In this document: piece after piece, positions 1 through 8,079 of the stretch
Layout of the letters: the number at the start of each line of letters is the position of its first letter
Numbering within the stretch: the first letter of the stretch is position 1
DNA from: an uncultured Bacilli bacterium
GTDB lineage: Bacteria; Bacillota_I; Bacilli_A; RF39; UBA660
Assembly (NCBI GenBank): GCA_934101495.1
Contig: CAKORG010000002.1
Coordinates: 26,948 to 90,947 of the forward strand
DNA: 64,000 bases
Direction of reading: 5' to 3'
Translations under genes and position numbers: made by a program
Notes under the pieces: model-generated
Told to the model about the DNA's origin: nothing
Database searches by the model: none
Seen by the model: the letters and a program-made list of their open reading frames with translations, nothing else

Positions 1-813
1 GAGAGGAATAAAGATATTAAGTTTATACTTATTGCAGGTCCATCATCAAGTGGAAAGACAACAACAACAAGTAGGTTAGCATCATATTTCGAAACTTTGG
101 GTTATAATCCAATAAACATAAGTTTAGATGATTATTTTGTTAATAGAGATGATACTCCGAAAGATGAAAATGGTAAATTTGATTTTGAATGTTTAGAAGC
201 TTTGGATGTTAAATTATTTAATGAAAACTTAGGTAAGCTACTTGCTGGTGAAAGTATTAAATTACCTAAATATAATTTTATGACTGGACTTAGAGAATAC
301 TATAAGGGTGAAGTTAAAATGACTAATAAAAGTATTTTCTTAATTGAAGGGTTGCATGCTTTAAATGATGAACTTACTAAGGAAATTGATAAAAAGTTTA
401 AATATAAAATTTATTTAAGTCCATTTATTCCTTTAAGTATAGATAAATATAATTATGTGTCAACATTAGATTTAAGATTACTTAGAAGAATAGTCAGGGA
501 TAATAGAACACGTGGATATGATGTTATAAAAACTATTGATAATTGGCAAAGTGTTAGAAATGGAGAAGAAAAATATATATTTCCATATATACATCAAGCT
601 AATTCAATAGTTAATACAGCACTTCCATATGAGGTTGGGGTTTTGAAGGTTTATGTTGAGCCACTTCTTTTGTCAGTAAGTGTGGATAGCATTTATTACG
701 AAGAAGCTAGAAGATTAGTGGATTTTTTGAAACAATTCTTTCCCATACCGGGAGAATATGTTAATGATGAATCAATATTGCGTGAATTTATAGGAGGAAG
801 ATATAATGATTAA
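1..813 (+). CDS. Uridine kinase-like nucleoside kinase, 5' end cut by window
   Basis: The reading frame is open from base 1, so the N-terminus lies outside the window. A Walker A loop (GPSSSGKTT) sits about ten residues in, followed by a phosphoribulokinase/uridine kinase-type core with an SLDDYF motif and a 'FLIEGLHALN' segment. This fits the P-loop kinase part of the large Firmicutes nucleoside kinases that carry a TGS-type domain upstream, but that domain cannot be seen here. The likely role is nucleoside phosphorylation in the cytoplasm; the substrate is inferred. The stop codon lies inside the start of gap (8-base overlap), so the two genes are translationally coupled. Confidence 0.72.
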   Translation, partial: ERNKDIKFILIAGPSSSGKTTTTSRLASYFETLGYNPINISLDDYFVNRDDTPKDENGKFDFECLEALDVKLFNENLGKLLAGESIKLPKYNFMTGLREYYKGEVKMTNKSIFLIEGLHALNDELTKEIDKKFKYKIYLSPFIPLSIDKYNYVSTLDLRLLRRIVRDNRTRGYDVIKTIDNWQSVRNGEEKYIFPYIHQANSIVNTALPYEVGVLKVYVEPLLLSVSVDSIYYEEARRLVDFLKQFFPIPGEYVNDESILREFIGGRYND

Positions 814-1810
814 AGTAGCAATTAATGGTTTTGGTAGAATAGGCAGACTAGCCTTTAGACAAATAGTTACACAAACAGATTTTGATATTGTAGCTATTAA
901 TGATTTAACAAGTGCGGAGGATTTAGCATATTTAGTTAAATATGATACAGTGCATGGTTCATTTCATGAAGATGAAATTAAAGCAGAAGGTAATGAAATA
1001 GTAGTTGCAGGTGTTAAGAGAATTAAAGTTTATAGTGAAACTGACCCAGCTAATTTACCTTGGGGGGAACTTGGAGTTGATTTAGTTCTTGAATGTACTG
1101 GTAAGTTTACTCAAAAAGAAGATGCAATGAAACATATTACTGCTGGTGCTAAAAAAGTATTAATTAGTGCTCCAGGTAAAGGTGAAATGAAGACAGTTGT
1201 TTATAATGTTAATGATAGCATTTTAACAAATGATGATGTTATTGTTAGTGCAGCAAGTTGTACAACAAATTGTTTAGCTCCAGTTCTTAATATTTTGCAA
1301 AAAAATATTGGTATTAAAAAAGGATTTATGACAACTGTTCATGCTTATACAAATGATCAAGCAACACTTGATATAGCTCATAAAAAAGGTATTAAATCAA
1401 GACGTGGTAGAGCATGTGCTCAAAATATTGTTCCATCTAGTACAGGAGCAGCAAAAGCTATTGGTTTGGTTATTCCTGAACTTCTTGGTAAGCTTGATGG
1501 TAATGCTTTAAGGGTTCCAACTGCGGATGGTTCTGCTCTAGATTTAACTTTAGAACTAAATAGAAATACAAATGTAGAAGAAATTAATAAATTATTTAGT
1601 GAAAATCAAAATGAAACAATTAAATTTACAATGGATCCAATTGTTTCAAGTGATTGTCTAGGCAAAAAGGTTGGGGCAATAGTTGATGGCCTTTCTACAA
1701 GCATTGTGGAAGCTGATGGTTCTCAACTTGTTAAAGTACTAGCTTGGTATGATAATGAGTATGGTTATACTGCTCAAATGCTTAGAACTGCTAAAAAAAT
1801 GTTTCAATAA
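806..1810 (+). CDS. gap: Glyceraldehyde-3-phosphate dehydrogenase
   Basis: Glycolytic oxidation of glyceraldehyde 3-phosphate to 1,3-bisphosphoglycerate. The 334-residue length is normal. The N-terminal NAD fold has INGFGRIGR, and an Asp in 'VAINDL' favours NAD over NADP. The catalytic Cys is residue 152 in SCTTNC and the partner His is residue 179 in TVHAYTN; the C-terminal WYDNEYGY is also present. It overlaps the kinase gene upstream by 8 bases and ends at a terminator. The remaining lower-glycolysis genes (pgk, tpiA, gpmI) lie about 55 kb away rather than in one operon. Confidence 0.97.
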   Translation: MIKVAINGFGRIGRLAFRQIVTQTDFDIVAINDLTSAEDLAYLVKYDTVHGSFHEDEIKAEGNEIVVAGVKRIKVYSETDPANLPWGELGVDLVLECTGKFTQKEDAMKHITAGAKKVLISAPGKGEMKTVVYNVNDSILTNDDVIVSAASCTTNCLAPVLNILQKNIGIKKGFMTTVHAYTNDQATLDIAHKKGIKSRRGRACAQNIVPSSTGAAKAIGLVIPELLGKLDGNALRVPTADGSALDLTLELNRNTNVEEINKLFSENQNETIKFTMDPIVSSDCLGKKVGAIVDGLSTSIVEADGSQLVKVLAWYDNEYGYTAQMLRTAKKMFQ

Positions 1811-1816
1811 AATAAA

Positions 1817-1841
1817 AAAGCTCTCAGAAATGAGGGTTTTT
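1817..1841 (+). terminator. Rho-independent terminator after gap
   Basis: A ten-pair stem, AAAGCTCTCA with TGAGGGTTTT (two G-T pairs), closes a GAAA loop just after the gap stop codon. The right arm ends in a short T run. Confidence 0.7.
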
Positions 1842-1911
1842 AAAAATAGACTAGCAAAATTCTTAAAAATGGTATATTAAATTTTAAATTGAAGGGAGAA
1901 TTGATAATTAA

Positions 1912-2448
1912 ATGGATACTATAGTTGGAATATTATTTGTTTCTATATTTGGAACTTTACTTCATTTTATGTATGAGTGGAGTGGACATAAAAGTTTTGT
2001 TTCAATATTTGCTGCGGTTAATGAAAGTACATGGGAGCATATTAAAATAGCTTTGACTCCAAGTTTTATATGGATGTTATATGACGGAGCAAAATATGGC
2101 TTAGAACCTAATTATTTTGTAGCTAAGACCGTTAGTTTACTTGCAATAATAATTATTATACCCGTACTTTTTTACACATATCAAATATTTACTAAGAAAA
2201 CTATGTTACCAATTGATATAATAATATTTTATATAGCTATTATTGTTAGTAATTTGTTATTTAAATATTTAATTCTTTTGGATCCAACTAATTTCTTTAT
2301 TACTTATTTTGCAGTAATATTATTATTTATTATATTTGGATTTTATATGGTACTTACATTAATGCCATTTGAAAACTTTATATTTAAAGATCCAATAACT
2401 AATAAGTATGGAGTAAAAGGACATTCTCATCATGAACATAAGAAATAA
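1912..2448 (+). CDS. Small multi-spanning membrane protein, DUF6512-like
   Basis: 178 residues with about five hydrophobic segments and a short polar tail (GHSHHEHKK). The conserved-looking 'FMYEWSGH' and 'VNESTWEHIK' near the N-terminus match my memory of the DUF6512 family of Firmicutes membrane proteins, for which no function is known. It has its own ribosome site (GAAGGGAGA) and stands alone between the gap terminator and a convergent regulator gene. The His-rich C-terminus might bind metal, but that is speculation. Confidence 0.6.
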   Translation: MDTIVGILFVSIFGTLLHFMYEWSGHKSFVSIFAAVNESTWEHIKIALTPSFIWMLYDGAKYGLEPNYFVAKTVSLLAIIIIIPVLFYTYQIFTKKTMLPIDIIIFYIAIIVSNLLFKYLILLDPTNFFITYFAVILLFIIFGFYMVLTLMPFENFIFKDPITNKYGVKGHSHHEHKK

Positions 2449-2456
2449 CTAAGAAA

Positions 2457-2714
2457 TTAGTTGTTTTTTTTAATTAATTTAACATTAGTTAATATTGACT
2501 TTTTATATGGCTTCCTTTCATCAGTTCTTCCCACTAAGTAGTCTAGTGAAGTGTTATAAAATTCAGCTAAGTCATATAGATAATTAATTGGAATTAATCT
2601 TTTACCAATTTCATATTCACTATATTGTTGTTGTTTTATACCTAATGCTTTAGCAACATCTATTTGTTTTAAATCTTTATCTTCGCGTATTTCTTTTAAT
2701 CTTGATATATCCAT
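2457..2714 (-). CDS. XRE-family DNA-binding regulator, probable repressor of the adjacent operon
   Basis: 85 residues, almost entirely one helix-turn-helix domain: 'KDLKQIDVAKALGIKQQQYSEYE' spans recognition and support helices at about residues 12-35. The short basic tail (KKSILTNVKLIKKNN) follows. A good AGAGGTG ribosome site precedes the ATG. It is transcribed away from a ten-gene operon starting at 2830, and two near-identical palindromes lie in the shared intergenic region, one of them inside the operon promoter. This arrangement implies an autoregulated repressor; the inducing signal is unknown. Confidence 0.85.
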   Translation of the reverse strand: MDISRLKEIREDKDLKQIDVAKALGIKQQQYSEYEIGKRLIPINYLYDLAEFYNTSLDYLVGRTDERKPYKKSILTNVKLIKKNN

Positions 2715-2741
2715 GAGACACCTCTATCAACATTTTGACAG

Positions 2742-2757
2742 ACAAAGGATGTTTTGT
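2742..2757. promoter_or_regulatory. Putative XRE operator O1
   Basis: ACAAAGGATGTTTTGT is an imperfect 16-bp palindrome with ACAAA/TTTGT arms. Its sequence matches 14 of 16 bases of the inverted copy 25 bp away (O2). It lies just upstream of the -35 box of the operon promoter and within the 5' region of the divergent regulator gene. Confidence 0.5.
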
Positions 2758-2758
2758 A

Positions 2759-2787
2759 TTGATTTTACAAGACATCTTTTGTATAAT
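2759..2787 (+). promoter_or_regulatory. Sigma-A type promoter of the accessory operon
   Basis: TTGATT (2759-2764) and TATAAT (2782-2787) are separated by exactly 17 bases. The start codon of the first gene is at 2830 behind a TTAGGAGG ribosome site. The spacer is occupied by operator O2, a classic repressor layout. Confidence 0.75.
2767..2782. promoter_or_regulatory. Putative XRE operator O2, inside the promoter spacer
   Basis: ACAAGACATCTTTTGT, a 12-of-16 palindrome, fills the gap between -35 and -10 of the operon promoter. Read on the other strand it is nearly the same as O1. A bound repressor here would block RNA polymerase directly. A third related site (ACAAAACATTTTGT, 2901-2914) occurs inside the first gene. 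Confidence 0.5.
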
Positions 2788-2829
2788 GTTTGTAGAATAG
2801 TAATGTTCTTGATTACTTAGGAGGTATTT

Positions 2830-3366
2830 ATGGATCAACTAGAAGAAAAAGAAATAGAAATTAGTAGAGAGTATGATTATTCTAATTCTGTTCCTGAAGT
2901 ACAAAACATTTTGTTTTTAGCTAAATACTGCTATTCTTACTATGTTCAATTAATTAAAATGTGTGAAGAAGATGAAGAAAAAAACCGAATTTTAAAATCT
3001 GAATATAAAGATTTTCTATATAAAAAATCATTTAGTTCTAAATACGAAGTTGCCATTAGAGAAAAAGACGTTTTTTCAAGTCTGTCATGCAAAACATACG
3101 ATTCTTTAGTTGAAGCGGCTAATTCTGGACATCTTAAAAATGTAGAAAGTGTGGTAATAACTTTAGATTTATCGTTTAGAAGAGGAAGAGATATGGCTAC
3201 AAAAGAACATGAAAATTTATTTAAAATATCTTTTAAACCATATAATATTGTTTTTATTCGCAAATCTAATTATGCGGATTCTAGTATGGATAATATAGAA
3301 AATGTTATAAATGAGATTTTAAAAAAGTTTAGAGTGCAAAATACTATATTCTGTACCAAGGAATAA
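2830..3366 (+). CDS. Uncharacterised protein, first gene of the accessory operon
   Basis: 178 residues; I do not recognise a family. It has no signal peptide or membrane segment. The order of features (an 'EEDEEKNRILKSEYK' helix, a short beta-rich stretch, a 'TYDSLVEA' motif, then a long strand-rich C-terminus ending in a helix) parallels the soluble part of the next protein, which carries 'EQEEMKNRMLDSSYQ' and 'NYDSFMGI' at matching places. The two therefore look like diverged paralogues. An AGGAGG ribosome site precedes the ATG, and the gene follows the XRE-controlled promoter. Confidence 0.6.
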   Translation: MDQLEEKEIEISREYDYSNSVPEVQNILFLAKYCYSYYVQLIKMCEEDEEKNRILKSEYKDFLYKKSFSSKYEVAIREKDVFSSLSCKTYDSLVEAANSGHLKNVESVVITLDLSFRRGRDMATKEHENLFKISFKPYNIVFIRKSNYADSSMDNIENVINEILKKFRVQNTIFCTKE

Positions 3367-3390
3367 ATTATAGTGGACGGAGGTAAAAAA

Positions 3391-4335
3391 ATGTATAACG
3401 ATACAATTAAAGCTGAAAATAAAATAATAAGTAGTGATGATTTGGCACAAATATTTCAATTGATGGGAGAAACATTAAAAAAGTATCTTAGAGTTTCTGA
3501 GCAAGAAGAAATGAAAAATAGAATGTTAGATAGTTCTTATCAAAGCTATACTTTTAAGGATGAAGGTAGTAAAATAAAAGTGATTGTTGATTTTTATGAT
3601 AATACAAATATTACTTTTGATAACTATGATAGTTTTATGGGTATATTTTATAGTAGAATAAATGAAATAAAGACTATGGACGTTTATTATTCATTAAATT
3701 ATACTGTCATGAATCCCGAACCAAATAGAAGTAGAAGTTATTATACTCAATCAATTCAAATGCATATTAATGAAAATAAATTATCTATAGAATTAAACTT
3801 AAAAAGTGAAGATCCTAAACTAGATGATGTATATAAGTTTATAAAAAACAAAATACTTAATGCTCCAGAGAAATATGATGATATAATTAAAAATAAAAAC
3901 AAAATTATGAATACGATTACCTTTGCTACTGGGTTAATACCTGGTATGGTTATGGCAGCTTTATTATTATTTGTTCCATATGTTAATAATATAATTTTTA
4001 AGGGTTTTGTTGTTTATCCGTTAATTGTTTTATTCATTGCTTATCTAATTGGTAGTATGATTGCTTCATCTAAACTAGATAACTATTATGAGCCAATAAT
4101 ACCTAGTAAAAAATACGTTGGGTATGATTCAACAAATAATGAAAGAATTTATAAAGACGATATAGATTCATTTGTAAGTTCTAGTGAAATTTTGATAGGT
4201 AAAAAAGTTAATAATTTAGATTATCGCAGAATAATTAAAAAAGAATATGAAAAGTATAAAGATTTGATTCCAAAGGAATTAGTTGCATTATTGATTGTAA
4301 CCATTATTATCATTATTATCGGGATATTTATTTAA
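3391..4335 (+). CDS. Uncharacterised membrane protein, paralogue of the preceding protein with a membrane tail
   Basis: 314 residues from the ATG at 3391, chosen because ACGGAGG lies directly upstream; an in-frame GTG at 3373 has no such site. Residues about 15-165 resemble the preceding protein in order and motif (see its entry). Then come two hydrophobic segments (about 175-225), a polar stretch, and a third very hydrophobic C-terminal helix with an unbroken run of isoleucines (IIIIIIG). It is thus likely a cytosolic sensor or binding domain anchored in the membrane. No known function is claimed. Confidence 0.6.
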   Translation: MYNDTIKAENKIISSDDLAQIFQLMGETLKKYLRVSEQEEMKNRMLDSSYQSYTFKDEGSKIKVIVDFYDNTNITFDNYDSFMGIFYSRINEIKTMDVYYSLNYTVMNPEPNRSRSYYTQSIQMHINENKLSIELNLKSEDPKLDDVYKFIKNKILNAPEKYDDIIKNKNKIMNTITFATGLIPGMVMAALLLFVPYVNNIIFKGFVVYPLIVLFIAYLIGSMIASSKLDNYYEPIIPSKKYVGYDSTNNERIYKDDIDSFVSSSEILIGKKVNNLDYRRIIKKEYEKYKDLIPKELVALLIVTIIIIIIGIFI

Positions 4336-4366
4336 AAATTGTATAAAGTAAAAGGAAGAAGTAAAA

Positions 4367-5149
4367 ATGGATGGAAAAATAAGAGAAATTATTGACGAGT
4401 ATAAAAAAAGAACTGAGAAGGAATGTTGTTTTATAAATTATGCTTTTGAATTTCCAACTATATTAGACGACAAGATTGGAGGAAAACCCTATTTACCTGT
4501 GGGAGAAGAGTATCCAAAAGATAAGTATGGAAATCCAATGGCTTTATTCATGCAAGTGAATTTGACAAAGTTAGATTTAGAAGGTTATCCAAAAGGAATT
4601 TTAGAATTGTTTGTTACAACAAATGAAGATGATCTTTTTGACTTTGAAATAGCAGAAGGTAGCTTTGAAATAAAGCTTTTTGAAGAAGATTTAGAATACC
4701 AAACAATACTACCTGATGTGAAATTAGAAACATTTTTAGTAAGTGGTCCAATAAAAATAGAGTTTAATAAAGGGAAAATGAGCATGCCATATAATATGGG
4801 AGATAATAAAGCTGTAAATTTATTGTTAGATTTATTTGAAGAAAAATTTGATGTAAAAATAAATTATCCAAGTGATTTGGAAAAATTATTTGGTATAGAT
4901 TATTATGATTTACAAGATAAATTAGATGATGGTAGTGGTTTTGCTTCACATGTAGGGGCTTATGCGGCTTTTATAAATGACCCATATATTGATTATTATG
5001 ATAAAGAAGAATGCTTAATTTTTATTGGATCAAATTTAAGTGAAATGTTTGATTTGGGTAACGCCTCTAGCTTTTATGTGTTAATATCAAGAAAAGATTT
5101 GTTAAATAAAGATTTTTCAAATGTTACTTGTAATTTTGAATGGTCATAA
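4367..5149 (+). CDS. DUF1963 (YwqG-like) protein
   Basis: 260 residues with the DUF1963 hallmarks: an early 'GGKPYLPVGEEYP' segment, then 'MALFMQVNLTKLD', and a C-terminal 'FYVLISRKDLLNKDFSNVTC'. YwqG of Bacillus subtilis is the reference member, and its biochemical function is unknown. In several Firmicutes such proteins lie in LXG toxin or immunity neighbourhoods; no LXG toxin is visible here. AAAGGAAGAAG precedes the ATG. A second, longer DUF1963 protein closes the same operon (8080-9126). Confidence 0.8.
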   Translation: MDGKIREIIDEYKKRTEKECCFINYAFEFPTILDDKIGGKPYLPVGEEYPKDKYGNPMALFMQVNLTKLDLEGYPKGILELFVTTNEDDLFDFEIAEGSFEIKLFEEDLEYQTILPDVKLETFLVSGPIKIEFNKGKMSMPYNMGDNKAVNLLLDLFEEKFDVKINYPSDLEKLFGIDYYDLQDKLDDGSGFASHVGAYAAFINDPYIDYYDKEECLIFIGSNLSEMFDLGNASSFYVLISRKDLLNKDFSNVTCNFEWS

Positions 5150-5163
5150 AAAGGAGAAATCAT

Positions 5164-5415
5164 ATGGAAGAAGAGAGAAAAGATAATAAAGTAATAATCA
5201 ATGGCAAAGAATATGAAATTATTTCTTATATTGCTATTGATAGTGGAAATTTCATTGTTTATACGGATGGAAAACAATTAGAAAATGGAAAAATTGTGTT
5301 ATATGTTAATCGTGTTTCTCAAGAAAATGAAGAAATAGTATTTGATGAAGTAGAAGATACTGAAGTAATGCAAGTAATTGATGCATTAAGAGAAAGGTTG
5401 ATAACTAATGAATAA
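5164..5415 (+). CDS. Small acidic protein, possibly DUF1292-like
   Basis: 83 residues from the ATG at 5164, which has AAAGGAG seven or so bases upstream; the open frame extends to 5140 but without a ribosome site. The pattern 'INGKEYEIISYI', 'GNFIVYTDG', 'GKIVLYVNRV' gives alternating short strands as in DUF1292 proteins, with an acidic C-terminus. The family link is tentative. It overlaps the next gene by 8 bases. Confidence 0.55.
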   Translation: MEEERKDNKVIINGKEYEIISYIAIDSGNFIVYTDGKQLENGKIVLYVNRVSQENEEIVFDEVEDTEVMQVIDALRERLITNE

Positions 5416-6754
5416 TAAATATGATAGTTTAGTTGATTATTCTATAGAACTTAGAAAGAGCATAGAAAAAGTTGATACTGTTATACTTTGGTCGAAACCT
5501 CCGAAACAAATGGGAAGTTTAAAAGTTACACTACGAGGTATTTCTGAGATTTTTGAAAATATTAAAAAAGTGCAAGAATTGCGAGAAAAAATGAGAAAAT
5601 TTCCTAGTATGGATAATGAAGCTAAGCAAGAAAATAAAAGTGCTAGAAAGGCTGCGGACCAAATAAGTTCTATAAGAGAAGAACTAGCTGAAAGTTTTTC
5701 TAAAATGCGAGATGAATTTTCAAAACAAATGAAAATTGCAGGAAAACAGTGTAGAGAAGTAAGTAGTTCAATAACTGATAAACGAGATAAAGAAACATTT
5801 AAATCCTCATGTAAAAACTTTGAGAGAATGGCTTATGAAGCTGAATATGAAAAACATAGAATACCTTTTGTTGAAAAACAGACTACAGAAGAAAGAATAC
5901 AAGACCCAATAAGAAGAGAACATAAGGAAAAAGAGGAAAAAATAAATAGACTTTCAGAGTTTGAATTAGAGAATAACGATAAATTAGAGGTGGCTTTAAG
6001 TGAACTTACTACAATATTAGCATTAACTCCGATGGATAATTTATCAAAAGAAATTAGAAGTGAAGTTGCTCAGATTAGGAAAGCTTTGCCACCTAAAACT
6101 ATGTCTATAACTAAAGAAAATTTAGAAAAACTACGACATTCTTCGCATTTGTTGCTAGACTTAGACCAAATAAGTGATATCTTGAAAACTACTTATGGTT
6201 TTGATGGAAAAGATGGAAGATTACAAAAAATAAATAAAAGATTAGAAAACTTAAAAACATTATTAACACAAGCAATAAAAGAAGAAAAAGAAAATAGAGT
6301 AGACCTTAAACAAGAACAAGATAGTCTTCAAAGTAAGGTTGATTATGCAACTGAAGCTGTTAAAACTTATGGTGATATATTAGATGGAAATCAAAGACTT
6401 GAACAGGAACAGATACGAATTAGTAATGAAACTCATGGACTAAATGCTGAAAACGAAAGATTAAAAGCTGATGAGAAAAAAGCAAGTGAAGAGATGCATG
6501 AAATACAAAAGAAACCCGTTGATAGACAAGATTGGAAAGATGAACTAAAAGTTGATCAATTACATGAACGGGCAAAAAATGATCGTGAAATGATAAAAGA
6601 TAATGAAACTTATATGGCTGATAAAATGTACGAAAAACCTGTAGTTACTTTGCCGCCGGAATACACTAACATGAAAAAGAAACTTCAAAGTATGAGTTCT
6701 TTATATCAAAAGCAAATGACTCAACAACTATCTAATGGAGGTGCTTCAAGATAA
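5408..6754 (+). CDS. Long coiled-coil protein of unknown function
   Basis: 448 residues, highly charged, no signal peptide and no membrane segment. Heptad-rich stretches cover about 60-150, 175-215 and 270-400 (for example 'ETHGLNAENERLKADEKKA'), with a central break around 'LALTPMDNLSK'. It ends in a Gln-rich tail (LYQKQMTQQLSNGGASR). Coiled-coil proteins of this size can act as scaffolds or as pre-toxin carriers, but it lacks the N-terminal LXG signature, so I make no functional assignment. It is coupled to both neighbours (8-base overlap upstream, 1-base overlap downstream). Confidence 0.65.
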   Translation: MNNKYDSLVDYSIELRKSIEKVDTVILWSKPPKQMGSLKVTLRGISEIFENIKKVQELREKMRKFPSMDNEAKQENKSARKAADQISSIREELAESFSKMRDEFSKQMKIAGKQCREVSSSITDKRDKETFKSSCKNFERMAYEAEYEKHRIPFVEKQTTEERIQDPIRREHKEKEEKINRLSEFELENNDKLEVALSELTTILALTPMDNLSKEIRSEVAQIRKALPPKTMSITKENLEKLRHSSHLLLDLDQISDILKTTYGFDGKDGRLQKINKRLENLKTLLTQAIKEEKENRVDLKQEQDSLQSKVDYATEAVKTYGDILDGNQRLEQEQIRISNETHGLNAENERLKADEKKASEEMHEIQKKPVDRQDWKDELKVDQLHERAKNDREMIKDNETYMADKMYEKPVVTLPPEYTNMKKKLQSMSSLYQKQMTQQLSNGGASR

Positions 6755-7035
6755 TGGAAGATAAGCAAAAAGTTTTTGCATCTTTTATGGATGAATTTGT
6801 TAAACTAGATATTAGTCAAAAAAACAATGAAATAGTTGAAAAACAAAAGTTAATATTAGCTTTTTTAATTAAATTTGCAACAGAACATGGAATTAGCTTT
6901 GAATTTTTAAAAAGCAAGGAAATAAGTGATATAGAGGGAAACAATGGAACTAATGAAGATTATTTAGAAGCTATGATGGTTTATACTCAAAATATTGAAG
7001 AGTTAATAGGAATTATATTAGGAAATATACAATAA
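6754..7035 (+). CDS. Small helical protein, unknown
   Basis: 93 residues, predicted all-helical and acidic ('KVFASFMDEFVKLDIS', 'MMVYTQNIEELIGIILG'). Its ATG shares the last A of the upstream TAA, indicating co-translation with the coiled-coil protein and probably a shared complex. No family recognised. Confidence 0.5.
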   Translation: MEDKQKVFASFMDEFVKLDISQKNNEIVEKQKLILAFLIKFATEHGISFEFLKSKEISDIEGNNGTNEDYLEAMMVYTQNIEELIGIILGNIQ

Positions 7036-7060
7036 ATTGTTTAAGAAAGAAGGAAAAATT

Positions 7061-7327
7061 ATGAATGAAGAAGAAACCAAAAGAATTATTGAAACGTTTA
7101 AAAGTTCGAGAGAAAAAATTGGCGAACAATATGAAACACTAATTAAAGAAGTAGATAACGATTTAAAAAAGATATTAACTGAAGAAGAATATAATGTTTG
7201 GAATGCAGTAAATGGTGATAGAGATAAAGAACAAGAGTTAATAAATAAGATTGGTAAAGAAAGATATAAGGTATTATTAAGTAAAATAAGTGATAAAATA
7301 TCAGATAAAATGAAAAATGTTAATTAA
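7061..7327 (+). CDS. Small charged helical protein, unknown
   Basis: 88 residues from the ATG at 7061, chosen because AAGAAAGAAGG lies just upstream; the frame is open back to a TTG at 7037. It is strongly helical and rich in Lys and Glu. A possible repeat is seen in 'KILTEEEYNVWNAVNGDRDK' and the following 'ELINKIGKERYKVLLSKI'. No family recognised. Confidence 0.5.
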   Translation: MNEEETKRIIETFKSSREKIGEQYETLIKEVDNDLKKILTEEEYNVWNAVNGDRDKEQELINKIGKERYKVLLSKISDKISDKMKNVN

Positions 7328-7340
7328 AGTGGTTGCAGTT

Positions 7341-8000
7341 ATGATGGAAATAAATAGATTAAAAAGAAAAGATATAAGAGAAAAATTACTTGGTATTAAT
7401 CATAGTTCAGAAGATTTTGAAATTAATTTTGTTAGTGTTGTTGAAGATTATATCTCAAATCATGAATTTGAATCAGATGATGATTTTCTATTTTGTGGAA
7501 GAAAAAAATTTCTATATGATGAGTTTTATGAATATTTAGATAATAAAGAAAAATACGAAAATCCTATACACTTTGCTATTATTAATTTAGAGGAATTTAT
7601 TTGTGATGATAATTTTATTTCTTTAACTATGGATATTGATAAACAGTATTGGAAAAATGAAGAAAAACTAGATGGAAGTGTTGTTGCAAAATTAAGGAAT
7701 AGAAATGATAAATATTCTGCATCGGGATACATTTGTCTAGAAGAAAAAGAATATATTGTAGAAATGCTTAATAGAATTAAAAAAGAAATGTTTAGAACCG
7801 ATAAATTTACTTATCATGAGGGCGAGATTAAAATAGTTGATTGTCAATGTGAATTATGTAATCATTATAATAATGGAAAAAGAAGTGATGTATGTCCAGT
7901 TGAATTATTAGATAAAATAATTATTAATGAAATTAGTTGTCCCGTTTCTGCTGAAGAAAATTCATTTGAAAACATTATGAAGAGGATTGATTCGAATTAA
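7341..8000 (+). CDS. Uncharacterised protein with a C-terminal cysteine cluster
   Basis: 219 residues if translation begins at the ATG pair at 7341/7344 (AAGTGG upstream); an earlier ATG at 7317 overlaps the previous gene and has no ribosome site. The N-terminal two thirds are acidic and mixed helix/strand. Near the C-terminus 'CQCELCNHYN' followed by 'DVCPVELL' and 'ISCPVSAEE' gives five cysteines and one histidine in about 40 residues, suggesting a metal-binding knuckle. The function is unknown. Confidence 0.55.
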   Translation: MMEINRLKRKDIREKLLGINHSSEDFEINFVSVVEDYISNHEFESDDDFLFCGRKKFLYDEFYEYLDNKEKYENPIHFAIINLEEFICDDNFISLTMDIDKQYWKNEEKLDGSVVAKLRNRNDKYSASGYICLEEKEYIVEMLNRIKKEMFRTDKFTYHEGEIKIVDCQCELCNHYNNGKRSDVCPVELLDKIIINEISCPVSAEENSFENIMKRIDSN

Positions 8001-8079
8001 ACTGATCTAAAAATTATGATTTATCTTTACGCTGATTTTAAAATAACCATTTAATAAGTAAGAAAGGAATGAAATTTAA

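Noticed and set aside
3373..3391. GTG at 3373 as start of the membrane paralogue
   Set aside because: The ACGGAGG ribosome site falls after this GTG and fits the ATG at 3391.
5408..6754. Coiled-coil protein considered as an LXG polymorphic toxin because of the neighbouring YwqG-like proteins
   Set aside because: No LXG signature at the N-terminus, no recognisable C-terminal toxin domain, and no YeeF/ESX partner genes.
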